Source of the DNA: Bimuria novae-zelandiae CBS 107.79
Taxonomy: Eukaryota; Ascomycota; Dothideomycetes; Pleosporales; Didymosphaeriaceae
Assembly: GCA_010015655.1 (NCBI GenBank)
Contig: ML976679.1
Coordinates: forward strand, 531,901-595,900
Direction: 5' to 3'
DNA length: 64,000 nucleotides
Shown: one piece after another, positions 1-12,650 of the stretch
Layout of the letters: each line of letters opens with the position of its first letter
Position numbering within the stretch: the first letter of the stretch is position 1
Notes under the pieces: model-generated
What the model saw: only the letters and a program-made list of their open reading frames with translations
Told to the model about the DNA's origin: nothing
Database searches by the model: none
Made by a program: the position numbers and the translations under genes

Positions 1-103
1 TTAGGTATAGAATAATCTACGTGGATGGATTGGATTTCCATGGGCTGTTTGGATTGGATGGATATGGATGGATTCGTTAATCCAATCCATCCATGGACAT
101 CAC
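1..103. other. TGGAT/ATCCA-rich flank at the left edge
   Basis: No gene. The stretch has many TGGAT units on one side and ATCCA units on the other, centred near position 75, so it can fold back on itself. It ends at the LTR of the gypsy element that starts at 104. It could be the subterminal end of another transposon lying mostly outside the window. Confidence 0.4.
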
Positions 104-618
104 TGGTTATAAACAAGGAGGCTATCCTTTTGTTTCCCTAACTATTACTCTTTTATAAGCTAATAGCTTACTGCGCATAATTATTCGCGCTAAAACGCGG
201 ACCTTTAGCAAAAGGTCTTATTCTCGTTTCTATAACTTCTTTATTTAGTAAAGATAGTCTTGCTAGCGTTAAGTGTCCGTCGGGACTCCTTCTTGATTGC
301 TTGCTAGGGAGGGTTCTGTCTCCTCGCAGGTCCAGGCGTCGCTTTTATAGTGTCTGTCTACGTGAGTTCTTTAACTTCGTGTGCTGCTTCGTAGCTTTGG
401 TCCGTAGTTATGTTAAAATCTACTTATCCCGCGACGGGTAGAAGTAATTAAATTTAATATAAAGGGCTAGGTGCTTAAGGAGCTAAAGGTGCTAAAAGAA
501 TACTTATAAATTTAATAGAGAGTCCAAAGTTAAGCTTCAGGCGTCGAATTTATATATCTAGGGTTCGCATAACCAAGGGTCAAGGATCCGAGGCAACAAC
601 TGGGCGTAGCCCATTACA
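104..618 (-). repeat. LTR of G1 (3' copy for the minus-strand element)
   Basis: 515-bp copy aligning end to end with 6307-6821. It ends at CCCATTACA on the plus strand, the reverse of the canonical TG start. Differences between copies are mostly transitions. Confidence 0.9.
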
Positions 619-1899
619 CTTTAGGCCTTATTACTTTTTTTAAAGCTATTTAGCTTTTAGAGCGTATTACTATTGCGGTTAAAAAGACTTCTAATCTTCT
701 TTAAATTTATACTACTAACTTTAAAGTATTTTATTAAGAGTGTAAGAACCCTTCTATAAGTTCTTTTTAAATCATAAAGCTATTTTTTAAGACTAATATT
801 ATATTGTTCTTTAGTAAGTTCGTGGTAGTAGATAAGAGTATTGTAATAGATAGTTTTTAAATAATAGATAATATCCTCGCGGGAGCCAATATATCTACTT
901 AAGCCTACTAAGGCCTGCGCTAGTAGCTTTAAGCTATTATAATTAAAAAGTGCCTAAGTAAGGAGGATAATAGCTTCCTTAATCTTAGTAGTGTATTAGA
1001 GGGCAGAAAAGTAGACCTAAACGTTATTAAAAAGGGTTTTACTATTCTTTTAACAACTAAAAATATTTTTTTTACCTAGTTTCTCTTTTCTTCTTACTTT
1101 AATTTACTTTTAAAGCTTACTTCTTTTGTAAGGGTTATCCCTTACTACTATAAGAATTATTTAGTCCCCTTATTATCCTTAGTAGTTCTAAAGGTTTTTT
1201 AAGTTACTTTTTTAAGATTCCTTCTTAACTTTCTTTCTTAATACTTAATTTTATTCCTTAACGATGTTGTTCCTACCCTTATTTTAAATACCTTTATCTA
1301 GTTAAGTTTTTTAACTTAGTAAGGCAGGCATCTTAGAGCCTTCTTTAGGTCTTAATAAAAGCTAATTTAGGGGATATCGCGGTAGAATTTTATTAATAGT
1401 TTTTTATTATAATTTTAATATAGCTTAGTAAACTTCTTTTAATAGTTTAACGTAGTAGTTTAATTAAGGCTCCTACGAGGTTCCTAAGTTCTTTAAGAGT
1501 AGTTTTTTTTACTATACTAGGTATTCCACCCTTTTACCTCTACGGGACTAGCGTTTTTTTATATATATTAATTATACTATACTTTTTTTTTCCCTCTTTT
1601 ATTATAATTGCTTCGGGCTGGGCGTTATTAGCAGTTTAGCTAGGGAAAGGGTTTAATAAGGCTAACTTTAGCCTATTTATATAGAATCTTAGGTGTATAT
1701 TTAGCGGGATATCTAGTTCTACTACGTAAAAGTTTATTACCTTTTTTATAGTAAATTTTTTTTTACTTTTAGTTAAGCTTCTTGCTTAGACGTTAGTTTT
1801 AGAGGTAGTTTTTATACTTTAGCTACACTTTATCTCCTTTCCTTAAGATTAGAGTATTTTTATATTAATAGTTCGCTAGGGTCTCTTATTCCTATTAGG

Positions 1900-4800
1900 C
1901 TATTATTATTTTTACCTAGACGAAGTTAAAAACCTTTTTAAACTTTTTTATTTTTACTTTCGCGGCCTTTTTTACGTTAGTTCTAAGCTCTAAGGCTAAT
2001 CTCTATACCCTAAAGTTCTTAACTAGTTTAACGTTCTAGCTATAGGATAAAAAAATAGGCTAACTCTTATTAATATAGCTTTTTACCCTTTAATAGCTAT
2101 CTAGGCTATAAAAAGCCACTTTATCTAATTATCTTATTACTAGTTATAGTACGCATAAAGGTAGGCTTTAAAGATAGAGCTTATTTATTCTGTCTACCTG
2201 TCTGTCTCTAGGTGCTTTACTATAGATAGTCTTTAGTTAATACCTGCTTATTTATAAAGTATAGTCTAAAATTTGCTCACGAATTGTCCCCCGCGGTTTA
2301 ATAGTATAAAGGAGGGGAAGAAGTAGTCTGCTACTTAGTATTAAAAGAATACTATTATAACTATAGGTATATTAAGATTTAAGAGACTAATAAACTTAGG
2401 GTCCTTACTAAGTTTATTTATAATTATTATAATATTCGTGCAGCCATCGCTTGTAGGTAAGATAGTCATAAAGTCTATTATAATATCCTTCTATCCTTAT
2501 TTAGATAATAGTAAGGGTTTTAGTAGGCCCTATTTCGCTTCTCTCTATAGTTTAGTTCTTCTATAGATATTACAGTTCTTAATATACTACTTTACTTAGT
2601 TAGATATTCTTAAGAAAAAGTAGTCTTAAGTAAGGATCTTATAGGTATTTTCTTATTTTAAGTATTCTAAAGCTAGCGAACTATGCGCGACCACTATTAG
2701 CTTTATTTATAAAAGTTTTAATTTTAGTATTTATTATCTTAACTTATAGCGTAGGTGCCCTTAGTTATCTATACTATATTCTAAGACACTAATAAATAAC
2801 TTCTACCTAGGTTTAAACTTTCTAAGCCTATTTTTAATATAGGCCTTTATTTTACTATACGCGCTGTCTTTATTACGTTCTACCTCTTACTATATAGTAT
2901 TAAAGTCTAATTCGCGTTGCTTAGCAGGGCTATCGCCTCCTTAAAGGGTTAATATAGGTAGTTTAGGGCGTATTAGGTAAGCGAACACTAGGTCCTTATT
3001 TGCTTTAGTATAGTTAGGTTCCTGTATAGTAGTAGGTATTTAGGGGATAAAAGATTTTAAGCTATTTCTTTTAGTAGTTTCTTAAAGAAGCGTAAAGTGA
3101 CTTAACTTTAATTTATTATTTTTATTATTTTTTAGTAGGTTTTAGTTCTTCTAGGAAAGGGCGTTTGCCCTAGAGTTTACTAACCTTAGTCTATATATAA
3201 ACGTTATATTAATATAGCTAAGTGTGTTTAACTACCAAACGTGTCGTTCGTCTAACCTTTATTTAGTAGCGAAATACGTAAGGTTCTTATAATTAGTGTA
3301 GACCGTGAGGTGCTTTACTACTTGATATATATAGACTTATTTATCTACGTATTTAATAACTATAAGTATTTCTTTATTATAGATAGCGTAGTTGCATTTT
3401 GCTAGGGTATTTTTTACTAAGAAGTAAGCTATTAGGCGTAAAATCTTATTATTATTATACTAAAAGAAGTATCTCCTAATTAACTAGCTAAAAGCGTCTA
3501 CTTCAAGTACTAATTCTTATTTAAGGTTAAAGTAGGCTAGCGCGGGATCCGTATAGAACGCTATTTTTAAGAAGTTAAATACGTACTATTACTCTTATCC
3601 TTAGACAAATTCTACTTTTTTACTAATAAGCTTTATAAGGGGGCTTACTATGCTAGAGAAGTCTTATATAAATTTTTAATAAAAGTTTGCGAAGCCTATA
3701 AAGCTTTAAACTTTTTTTTACTAAAATTAGTAGCTTTTATTCTTAAATTACTTAAACTTTATCTAGGTCTATGCTTACGCCCTTATTAACTTTTATAATA
3801 AATTTAAGGTACTTAGTCTTTTTAACGTAGAACTTAAATTTTTTAATATTAAGTGTAGTCCTATAGCCCTTAACTTTTAAATTATAGTACGTACTTTCTC
3901 TTCGTGGTCTTTTAAGCTACTACTAGAGAAGATAAAAACATTATCTATATATACTAAGTAGTAGTTATTAAGGTGCTATTTTAGCACCTAGTTAATATAC
4001 TACTAAAATATACTTAGCGCGTTAGCTAGGCTAAAAGGAACTACTAGCTACTTATAAAGACTAAATTAGATTCTAAACGCTATCTTTTATTCCTCGCCTT
4101 TTACTATTTAAAGCTTATAAAAAACTTAAATTATATTAAGTTTATTAAACTATTTGGCCTTCGCGAGGAGCTAAAAGGTCTTACTAATTAATAGTAAAAG
4201 GTACTAGTCCTTCTTTAAAATAGTGTTTAGGGCTTAATAATTAATATAGAAGCGTAGTCTTTTACTAAGTTTCTTAGTAAATAATACTAGAGTAGCGGCG
4301 CTAGACTTACTTACCTAAATAAAGCCTTTATTTAAGTATTTAATAAGCTTTTTTTTAAAGGACAAGCAACTCTTCGCGAGACATATTAAATAAAGAGCTA
4401 TAGAGGATCTCTAGGGTCTTGCTATCTTTTTCTATAAGAGGGATAGAAAGATCTATTCTAGGTTTATAGTGCAAGGGGAGCTTGTTAGCTTATTCCCTAT
4501 AAAAGATACGCTATAAGTCCTTAAAACCTTTAGGTAATAACTTTTATAGGTTTACTTTTAGCTTGCGGGTTAACGCCTTTTATATATTTTTTATTAATAT
4601 AGAAAATACCTTAGCCCTATTTCCTGGGCATAAATTATACTAATCTAAGGCTATAAAGGCTATAGCTAATACCCCTTAGGACTTTATTAATAGTTTTTTT
4701 ACTTTTTTAGTTACGGATGCAGGTGCCTAAACTTCTAATCTAAATTAATTTCTTTACTAGGGCTAATTTAGCCCTATTCTTCTTTATCTAGGTTAGGCTG

Positions 4801-6250
4801 AGGATTAGATCGTACGACTCGTCGTTAGGTAAGATATATAGCTATATTAGTTCTATATAGCTATTAATATCTACTTTTAGTTAGACTACTTTGCGTACGA
4901 AGAGTCGCATGCCTCTAATACTAATAACCTCTTATAAATAGAGTAGGTTCTTGCGCTATAGGTAGGCTTTTATTATAAGTTTTTTTTAATATAAATTTAA
5001 AGGTTAAATAATCTAAATTAATTATTGTTAATGCAAATATAATGTTATTAATAAGTAAGTATACTATTATTAGTATTAAGTCTAGCTATAGCTTTTAAAA
5101 GTTATTAAAACTTATCTTTTACCCTTTTTCTACTTTTACCTTTTAGCAGCGACTATTACTAAAAGAACTTAGTTTTCTAAATTAATAAAGGCTATATTAA
5201 ACTTTTATTAAAGGATCCCTTAGTAGCGAGTGCAGTGGCGCGAACTTATACTAGCTTTATTATAAATAAAAGTTTACACTACTTTACGTGGTGTCCTATA
5301 TCTTTATAATAAAAATAGAAACTATTCTTTTTACGCGTTTCTATTACCTCGCGCAATACCTACGTGGCTTATTTCTAAGTATTACTAGATCTATGTCCTA
5401 TAGTTCTATCTATTACTTAGTGTCTTTTATCTTGGCTTCGTCGGCCAGACATCCTTCCAGGGTTAGCTTAGGTAGGTTCCTAATCTATCTCGTCTAGCGC
5501 CTTGTTCTTAGCAGAAAACTTTAGTAGCTATAATATATTTTAGAAAAGGTTTTCTTTAATTTTATTAACTTTTTTCTAGACTCCTTATAAGTCCTAATTA
5601 TTATCTATATTTACTATAACTATTTAGTCCCGTAAGTCCTCGTGGAGGCTTTAAGGGTATAAGTTTTTTAGAATCTTTTAACTATACTCCTTAGCTTCTA
5701 TAGTATAGTTATTAAAGTTAAAATTAAAGTTACGAAGCTTCTAGTTCCCTTATTATATTATAAGTAAGTAGTTACGCGCAATTTCTTCTACTAAGTAATT
5801 ATAAAAGTTATAGTCTAGTAGCTTTTAGAGGTTAGCTTTAGTATATTCTAGGTAGTAGTCTAGGTATGTAATTCCCACCGTTGCTATACGTCTTATTAAT
5901 TAACTAATAATGTATTTAAGTATATTTCTAAGGCAGTCTCTATCTTCTAGGAGCTTATATTATATTACTATTTTAAAGTAGTAGTAATCCTATTATTTGC
6001 TATTAAAATAGGCTAAGTTAAAGATTTTAGGGCGGTGGCTTCTTCCTTAGTTTAAGATAAGCTCTACTATAAATCTCTTTAGTAGCTCTATCTATTAGTC
6101 TACTTCTAATAGCTAAGTCGTACCTCCTATCTTTTAAAAGTATTATTATATTATTAGAGGTTCTTAGCGCTCTTTTACTATTTTTTTAGTTAGTCCTCTT
6201 ACTCCTTATAGCGGAGTTTAAAAAGTATCTTAAAGGTTAATAAGTACTTT
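1900..6250 (-). pseudogene. G1 gag-pol remnant (RT, integrase)
   Basis: Reading the minus strand through stops, the reverse transcriptase core is visible near 3900-3955, where YIDN-VFIFS replaces the family YxDD box (Asp to Asn, a G-to-A change). The downstream RT motif around GFANFY is near 3640-3720. The integrase core is near 2090-2340, with a D/N-RGGQFVSKFW motif and a following HPETDGQTER-like stretch. Gag and protease should lie at about 4900-6250 but are too mutated to place. Stops are almost all TAA or TAG. Domain order (RT before integrase) is that of Ty3/gypsy, not copia. Residue-level boundaries are approximate. Confidence 0.75.
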
Positions 6251-6306
6251 AACTTTACTTAAGAGTTACTATATTTTATTCTTATTAACTTTTAATACCT
6301 AGAGTT

Positions 6307-6821
6307 TAGTTATAAATAAGGAGGCTATCCTTTTATTTCCCTAGCTATTATTTTTTTATAAGCTAATAACTCGCTACGTATAATTATTTGCGCTAAGATA
6401 TAGACTTTTAGTAAAAGGTCCTATTCTTATTTCTATAACTTCTTTATTTAGTAAAGATAGTCTTGCTAGCGTTAAGTGTTTATTAAAACTTCTTTTTCAT
6501 TACTTACTAAGGAGGATTCTATCTCCTCGTAGGTCTAGGCGTCCCCTTTATAATATTTATTTATATAAGTTTTTTAACTTCGTGTGCTACTTTATAGCTT
6601 TAGTTTATAATTATATTTAAAATCTACTTATCCCGCGACGGGTAAAAGTAATTAAATTAAATATAAAGAGCTAGGTGCTTAAGGAGCTAAAGGTGCTAAA
6701 AAATACTTTTAAATTTAATAAAGAGTCTAAAGTTAAGCTTTAAGCGATAAACTTATATATCTGGGGTTCGCATAACTGAGGGTTAAGGATCCAAGGCAAC
6801 AACTAGGGGTAGCCCATTACA
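6307..6821 (-). repeat. LTR of G1 (5' copy for the minus-strand element)
   Basis: 515-bp partner of 104-618, more AT-rich than its mate (many C/T and G/A differences). The CA end has become TA (TAGTTATAA on the plus strand), as expected from RIP. Confidence 0.88.
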
Positions 6822-7770
6822 TTTAAGATATCTATTTATCTGTTTTCTTTGCCTAGCGTGTGTATAATTTTAAATTTATACTATCCTATAAGCTTTGCCT
6901 ACTTTGCCTAACGTGGTGTTAGTTTTTTTATAGTTATGAATTTTAAAAGATTCTTATAGTTTATAAAGATTATAAGTTTCAAATAGCTATATATAAATTC
7001 TTTAATACTTAAGTACTTTTATAATCGTGTAGAATTCCTTATCATGTATGTTATATCTTGCTTCTGTATTATTTAATTTACGTAAGTAGTAGGCTATTAG
7101 GTACTAATGTCCGTTCTGGAATTATTTTATATATGCTCCTATAGCGCGATCGCTAGCATTGGTTTTAAATCGTAGAGATTTGTTATCTCTAAAGCGTACT
7201 AGCATAGGTGGCATAATGTATATAGTTTTTAAGAGTTAAAATAATATTCTACACTCTTTTATTTATATAAAAGGTATATCCTTTTAGTTAGGTTAGTGAG
7301 AGGTATTATAATTTTAAAGTAGTCCTTAATAAATTAATAGAATCCTAAGAATTCTTAAATATCTTTTACTTTCTTTAGTCTTAGCTAGTTCTTTACGCAT
7401 TTAATTTTATTTAGGCTTACTTATATTCCTTCTATACTAATAATGTGTCCTAGAAAGTCTAGTTTCTATATGTAGAATTTACATTTCTTTAGCTTAATCC
7501 GTAGGTGTGCCTAATCCAGTGCCTTTAGTACTGTCTATACATGCAGTACGTGGTCTGATTCGTTTTTAGAAAAGACGAGGATTTCATCTATATAGGCAAT
7601 AATAAATATATTTAGATAATTACGTAAGATATTATTAATAAGTACTTAAAAAGTTATTAGTGCGGTAGTAAGTCTAAAAGGCATAACTATATATTTAAAT
7701 AATTTATAATATATTCTAAACGCAATATTCCATTTATTACCTTCTTTAACATATATAAGGTAGTATCTAT
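6822..7770 (-). mobile_element. Ty3/gypsy element G2, left piece (RT C-terminus and RNase H)
   Basis: Minus-strand translation gives the YIDEILVFSKN box of a gypsy reverse transcriptase near 7560-7600, KKC-F-LDFLGHIIS near 7440-7500, and RNase H motifs (YNIHDKEFYTII near 7030-7080, then the RRQARW-like and YTPGKENRRAD-like segments toward 6830). The sequence is interrupted inside RT at 7770 by element E3 and resumes at 15123. It ends at the LTR of G1. Heavily RIP-mutated. Confidence 0.82.
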
Positions 7771-8194
7771 TGTTATAAGGCGCTCACACCTTAGTCCGGT
7801 CCGGGTTAGGGCGATAAGGCTAAAGTAGCACTTTATAAATTATTTAGTAATATAAGTTAATGCGACACTTAGCGCGTGACTATATAATTTAATCTTATAA
7901 TAAATAAGATAACTATTAGTTTATATAGAAGAACGTACATGCATAAAAGATATGTAAGTTAACTATAAGGAGCGTAACAAAGGAAAATATCTAGTATATA
8001 TTCTTAGCCTGCTTAGTTACTCAGTACTACTAATTAATTAAGCAGTTAGTATATTGCTTAGTTACTTAGTATTGCTAATTAACTAAGTAATTATATAATT
8101 ATGGGGTTGGCTCCTTAGCGTGCTTATTAAGGTTATCCTAACTACTAGTTTTATTAAGCACCTATTCCCTTCCTTTTATCATTAGTTTATAATA
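7771..8194 (-). repeat. LTR of E3 (left copy), with internal tandem duplication
   Basis: 424 bp against 379 bp for its mate at 14744-15122. The excess is a tandem duplication of a 45-bp segment at about 8010-8099 rich in CTTAGTTACTAG-like words. Otherwise collinear with the mate. Confidence 0.88.
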
Positions 8195-8214
8195 CTATCC
8201 CCCCTTTTAGTCTT

Positions 8215-8745
8215 TATCCTTAAAGAGTTACGCTTGCTAACTATTTGTCTAGTACTTATTATCGCTATAAGCTTATTACTACTATTAAGGCATATAGGAC
8301 TGTTATAGTATTAAAATACTTAAACTACAAGGCTTACTCGCGGGTTTATAAAGTATCTATTTATTTTAGAAAGTGTAGTAAGTGCGTAAAGAGGGGCGCT
8401 TAGTACGACGTGGCTATTACTTGGAATAAATTTTCTTGTCTAGTGGCTAAAAAACAAAAATTAAACTCGCAGATACTAGAGGCGCGAAAGGAGTAAGATA
8501 TTACATTTAATGCTCTACGTATAGCTCGTGTAAAAGAAGAGCGTTTATTAAAATAATTAGCTCTTAATGCGAAGCGTGCTAAGGAGGTAATTATTATTAA
8601 AAGTGTTACTTTAAAAAAGCTAAATAAAGATCTAGCCTAGCCTGCTTAGCTTACTAGTCCCGCTATGCTAATCCTTATTATTTAGTTAGCTATAAAAGAG
8701 CTTCCTTTTAACTTCTAGGATAATCCTATCCTACTACTATCCTAA
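8215..8745 (+). pseudogene. Antisense ORF relic near the 3' end of E3 (Cys-pair plus coiled coil)
   Basis: The plus strand, opposite to gag-pol, holds one readable frame broken only by TAG/TAA codons. It encodes a short segment with C-x2-C (KCSKCVKRG, near 8380) followed by about 100 residues rich in K, E, A and L that look like a coiled coil, then a Pro/Leu-rich tail. I recall similar small Cys-pair/coiled-coil proteins in fungal repeats, but no function is known to me. It could be a passenger ORF of the gypsy element. The neighbouring region 33600-34200, beside another gypsy relic, holds a similar plus-strand relic. Confidence 0.45.
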
Positions 8746-9186
8746 TTCCTTAGTCTTAGTATTCTAGGATTTTTTCTATAGAAATCTTTTAGTGCTATAT
8801 TGTAATTAGTAAGGTTTCTGGCTAGTTTTTATATATTATAGTTCTTTAGCTATCCTTTCTATTTTACTAGGTACTTATACTAACGTCTAAATTTTTATAG
8901 ATCTTTAATTACTTTAACTTCATACTCTTCGTCTTTAAGTTCTAAATGTAATTTTAATTTGGCCTTTAGTAAGGCTAGTTATAATAATAATTCATAGAAG
9001 ACTAGGTAGATACGTGTATTTACAAGTAACTATAGTTTAAAATTAACTAGGCCTTTAACTTTTTAAATTTTAAACAGTCCTTTTTAGAGGTTATCTAGTT
9101 TTTTACTTAGTCTTATAGTTTTAAGATTTTTTTTATAAGAGGAGAACCATATCCTCCTTTTTAAAAATTAGTCTCTTACTCCTTTT

Positions 9187-9281
9187 CTTATTTACTTATT
9201 TTGTTATTTACTTATTTTGTTATTTACTTATTTTTTTATTTACTTATTTTGTTATTTACTTATTTTGTTATTTACTTATTT
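9187..9281. repeat. 16-bp tandem repeat, about 6 copies
   Basis: Unit TTTACTTATTTTGTTA repeated about six times with one variant copy, inside the integrase-side part of E3. It makes a spurious hydrophobic plus-strand ORF. Confidence 0.85.
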
Positions 9282-9399
9282 CGACGTGTAATATTTTTAA
9301 ATAGTATTTTGTGTAAATCTTATACAAATTCTGCTTTATTAGCTACGTCCTTTGTAGTGCTTTTAATATTTAACGGATCTTAATAAGTTATTAGCTCAT

Positions 9400-12300
9400 A
9401 TCCGTGGTTAGCGTAATATAGCGAGTACCCTGTAATTACTAATCTTGCGCTATTATATACTAGTTAAGCTATTAGTAGTAGCTTAACCTATTTATCCTGT
9501 AGCTTATTTATATATATCTAAAAGTATTATTCTAGTAATTAGTTAGTTCGCTCCGTTTATCTATCTATTTCTAGATAGAAGCTTGTTATAAGCTTATGTT
9601 TAATACCTAGTATGGCGGTAAACGTGGTCTAATACGAAGATGTAAATATCTTAGCTCTATTAGTAATAAACTTATCTAGTTGTCTAAACTAAAATATAAG
9701 TTTTTGTTTTACTATATAGGCTAGTTTTTCTACTAATATGGCTTCTTTAATTAGTATAAGTCTCGATTCCTTAGTTAGTTAATAAATTATAATTAAAGTA
9801 AAGTTATAAAAGCATTTATTCCCTAGTGCTAGTAATGCTAAGAGTTTTATAATAAAGTCTATAGTTACACTAGACTATAGTCTTGGAGGTAGCTATAGTA
9901 GTTATAGAAGGCTATAGGACTTATATCTTTTAAGCTTATTTTAGTAACATGCTAAATATTTGCCTAGCACCTTTTATACTATCTATTATAACTTAAGAGT
10001 AGCGTATTTATTTGCAACTTAGCGCGTTATTTTTATTATCCTCAGGTATCCCTATTTCTTTTCCTCGTATAGCTTTTTAACTAATAATAGTACTACTTAG
10101 TTATTTATTTATACCCTGTTCCTATAATCGCGCATAGGAAATTTTAAAGCCTAGTTTAGGTTATACGCGTATTAATTGTTATCTATAAGCCTTCTATAGT
10201 CTTAGAAGTTAGCTATAAAAGATTTATAATAAGTAAGGTCTACGCGTCGTGCTTTTAGCACAGACGGAAGCTATATTTTATTATAACGTAGCGTCCTATC
10301 TTTTATCTTCGTAAGAATAGCATCATGGTTAACATTACCTTCTTCTTTTATAAGATTAGATTGTCTGCTAAGGACGGCTACCGCTTTATTAGTTATTCTT
10401 ACTAGGTAGGTAATTTAAAAGTTATATTTTAATAATTATTTAGACTACTTAGCTTACCGTCTATTAAGCTTCTTCGTGGTCGTAAAGTAGGTAAGATTTA
10501 GGTAGTTAAAAAAAATCTCTACTTAATATTTTACTCCCTTAAGCTATACTTCTTACTACTTAAAATAGTTAATAATTACTAGGAGTTCCTTATTATAGAT
10601 TTTATAGTTAAGTTCTACTCCTAAGAACTTTTTAAATAGTAAGACACTGGTTTTTATTTCTTATTATTATATTCTTATAGGAGTATGGCTCCTAGCGCGT
10701 AGTCTAATACGTTAGTGTAGATACGATGTCGCCATTCTAGGTCGTATATCTATAGTAGTGGCGCGGTTAGAAACAGGCGCTTTAGCCCCTTAAAGGCCTT
10801 TTTCTCTACGCTCTATAGCTCTCGCTATTTACTAGTTTTTATAAGTTTTATTAATAGAGTAGTTATCTTAGAGTAGTTCCTAATTAATTTGCGATCGAAG
10901 TTAGTAAAGCTAAAGAAAGACTAAATATCTTTTACTAATTTTAGTAAGAGTTTTTTTCTTTATAATTATAATTTTGTTTAGATTTATCTTAACACCTTCC
11001 CGAGATATTATAAATCCTATGTATTCTATTTCTATAACGTGGAACTTATACTTTTTAGGGTATAGGAGTAATCTATACTCTTATAATATCTTAAGTACCT
11101 TTTAAACGTGCTCTTTACGTTCTTTTAAAGAACTACTTAAATAGATTAATATATTATCTAGATATGCTGTGTAGAATACGTCTAAGTATTTATATAGAAC
11201 TTAATTTATAAGTTCCTAAAATGTCGCTGGGGCGTTTATTAACCCTATTAGCATAATTATATACTTAAAAAGGCCGTATCGTGTGTAAAAGGCGGTTTTC
11301 TATTTATATCCCCTTACTATCTATATCTAATAGAATCTATCCTAGATATTAAACTTCGTAAACTACTTAGCTTCACGGAGTTAGTTTATAAGCTCTATAA
11401 TTAAGGGTAATAAGTATTAATTTTTAACTATTAGGGCGTTTAGCTATTTATAATCTACATAATGCTATAGCCTACCGTCTTTTTTTTAGGTATAAAGAGT
11501 ATTAGGAAGACCGTAGGACTCTAACTAGGCTACTATTTCCTAAAATAGGAATTCTTTTTTAATAGTTCCTTTAACTTTCTTTCTTAGTTTTATATAAGGG
11601 ACCGCAGGCGCTCTAGCTATAACTTAGCTTTTTTTACTAGTAGTATTTTATAATTCTACTTTTAGTATTTAAGTAAGACTATCTTATTGTGTTTCTTAAA
11701 TACGTCTATAAATTCTTAGTACTTTGCTAGTAGACTAGGGTTCTTATTAACTATCCTAGCTAATTATACCTATAGATATTGTACCTATTCTAGGTATTAT
11801 TATAGGATTCTATTTATCTTGCAAACTAATATCTTTTATATTATAAATGTGTTATTCTCCTTTCTTACCTAAGGTTCCTGGAGGGTTCCCTTCTACTATG
11901 GCTCTACTAGAGCCGTCACGGATGGTTTCCTAGGTAGGATTATCCTAGTAAACTAATATATCTCTAGATTATGCTACTTAAGCTATTTTTAACTAATAAT
12001 AGCTTTTATATCTTCTATTTTAGCGATAGTAAAGACATGCTAGCTTTTTAAGCCTTTAATATTAACTTATACTAGCGCTATCTCTAGGCGTAGCTCGCTA
12101 TTACTATATTCTTATAATTAGGTCCTATCTGTAAGTCCTATTTATAATAGTATTTTCTTATTATAATAGGGTATATTATACCTTTAACTACTTTTAGGGC
12201 CATTAGATACGCGTCTACCCCTAGATTAATAAGTACTTTAATATAATATCTATATATTGTAATGTCCTTAATTAAGCGTTTCTTAACTCGGCGAGTCTCT

Positions 12301-12650
12301 ACTTAATAAGCTATAATAATTATACTATTACTAGTATAGCTTATTACCTAGTAAAATTTTAGTTTTTTAAGTCCTTAGGCTTGCTATTTAGGCCTATAGC
12401 TTTCTAAATCTAGTTTTTAACCTAAGCTAGTTTCGAGATTTTTTTAACCTTATACTATTTATAACGCTAATAATATATATTATAGGCTTCTTTAATTCTA
12501 TTAGATTTATATACTCTTAGTATCTTGTATTAAGAGTAATTTAGAGTAAGGTATTCGTGCCTTATAAGCTTATAGTAGCTTAGTTAATGCTTAGAGAAGG
12601 CTATCTCCTCCTGCAGGCTTAGGTGCACTAAACACTATAGGTAATACTTA
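9400..12650 (-). pseudogene. E3 pol remnant (protease?, RT, RNase H, integrase)
   Basis: The RT catalytic box is at about 11145-11190, read as AYLDN-ILIYLSS, where the second Asp of the family YLDD is now Asn. The integrase core is at about 9490-9660, with D-to-N at the second catalytic Asp and the Glu retained in the TERTN segment. Order on the minus strand is RT then integrase. Gag should lie at 12.7-14.7 kb but is unreadable. Stops are TAA/TAG. Confidence 0.72.

Larger units (their letters stand above)
104..6821 (-). mobile_element. Ty3/gypsy LTR retrotransposon, RIP-degraded (element G1)
   Basis: Two 515-bp direct repeats bound the element (104-618 and 6307-6821). On the minus strand they start TGTAATGGGC and end near TTATAACCA. 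Minus-strand translation, ignoring many TAA/TAG codons, gives a gypsy reverse transcriptase and integrase, so gag lies at the right and integrase at the left. The interior is extremely AT-rich and poor in CA/TG. No matching 5-bp target duplication flanks it (ATCAC on the left, TTTAA on the right). The right side is gypsy element G2 (RNase H), so G1 probably interrupted or truncated G2 and its left flank was rearranged. It cannot code for protein. Confidence 0.9.

Noticed and set aside
5288..5497. Short plus-strand ORF in G1
   Set aside because: Hydrophobic AT-driven reading antisense to the gypsy gag region; no motif.
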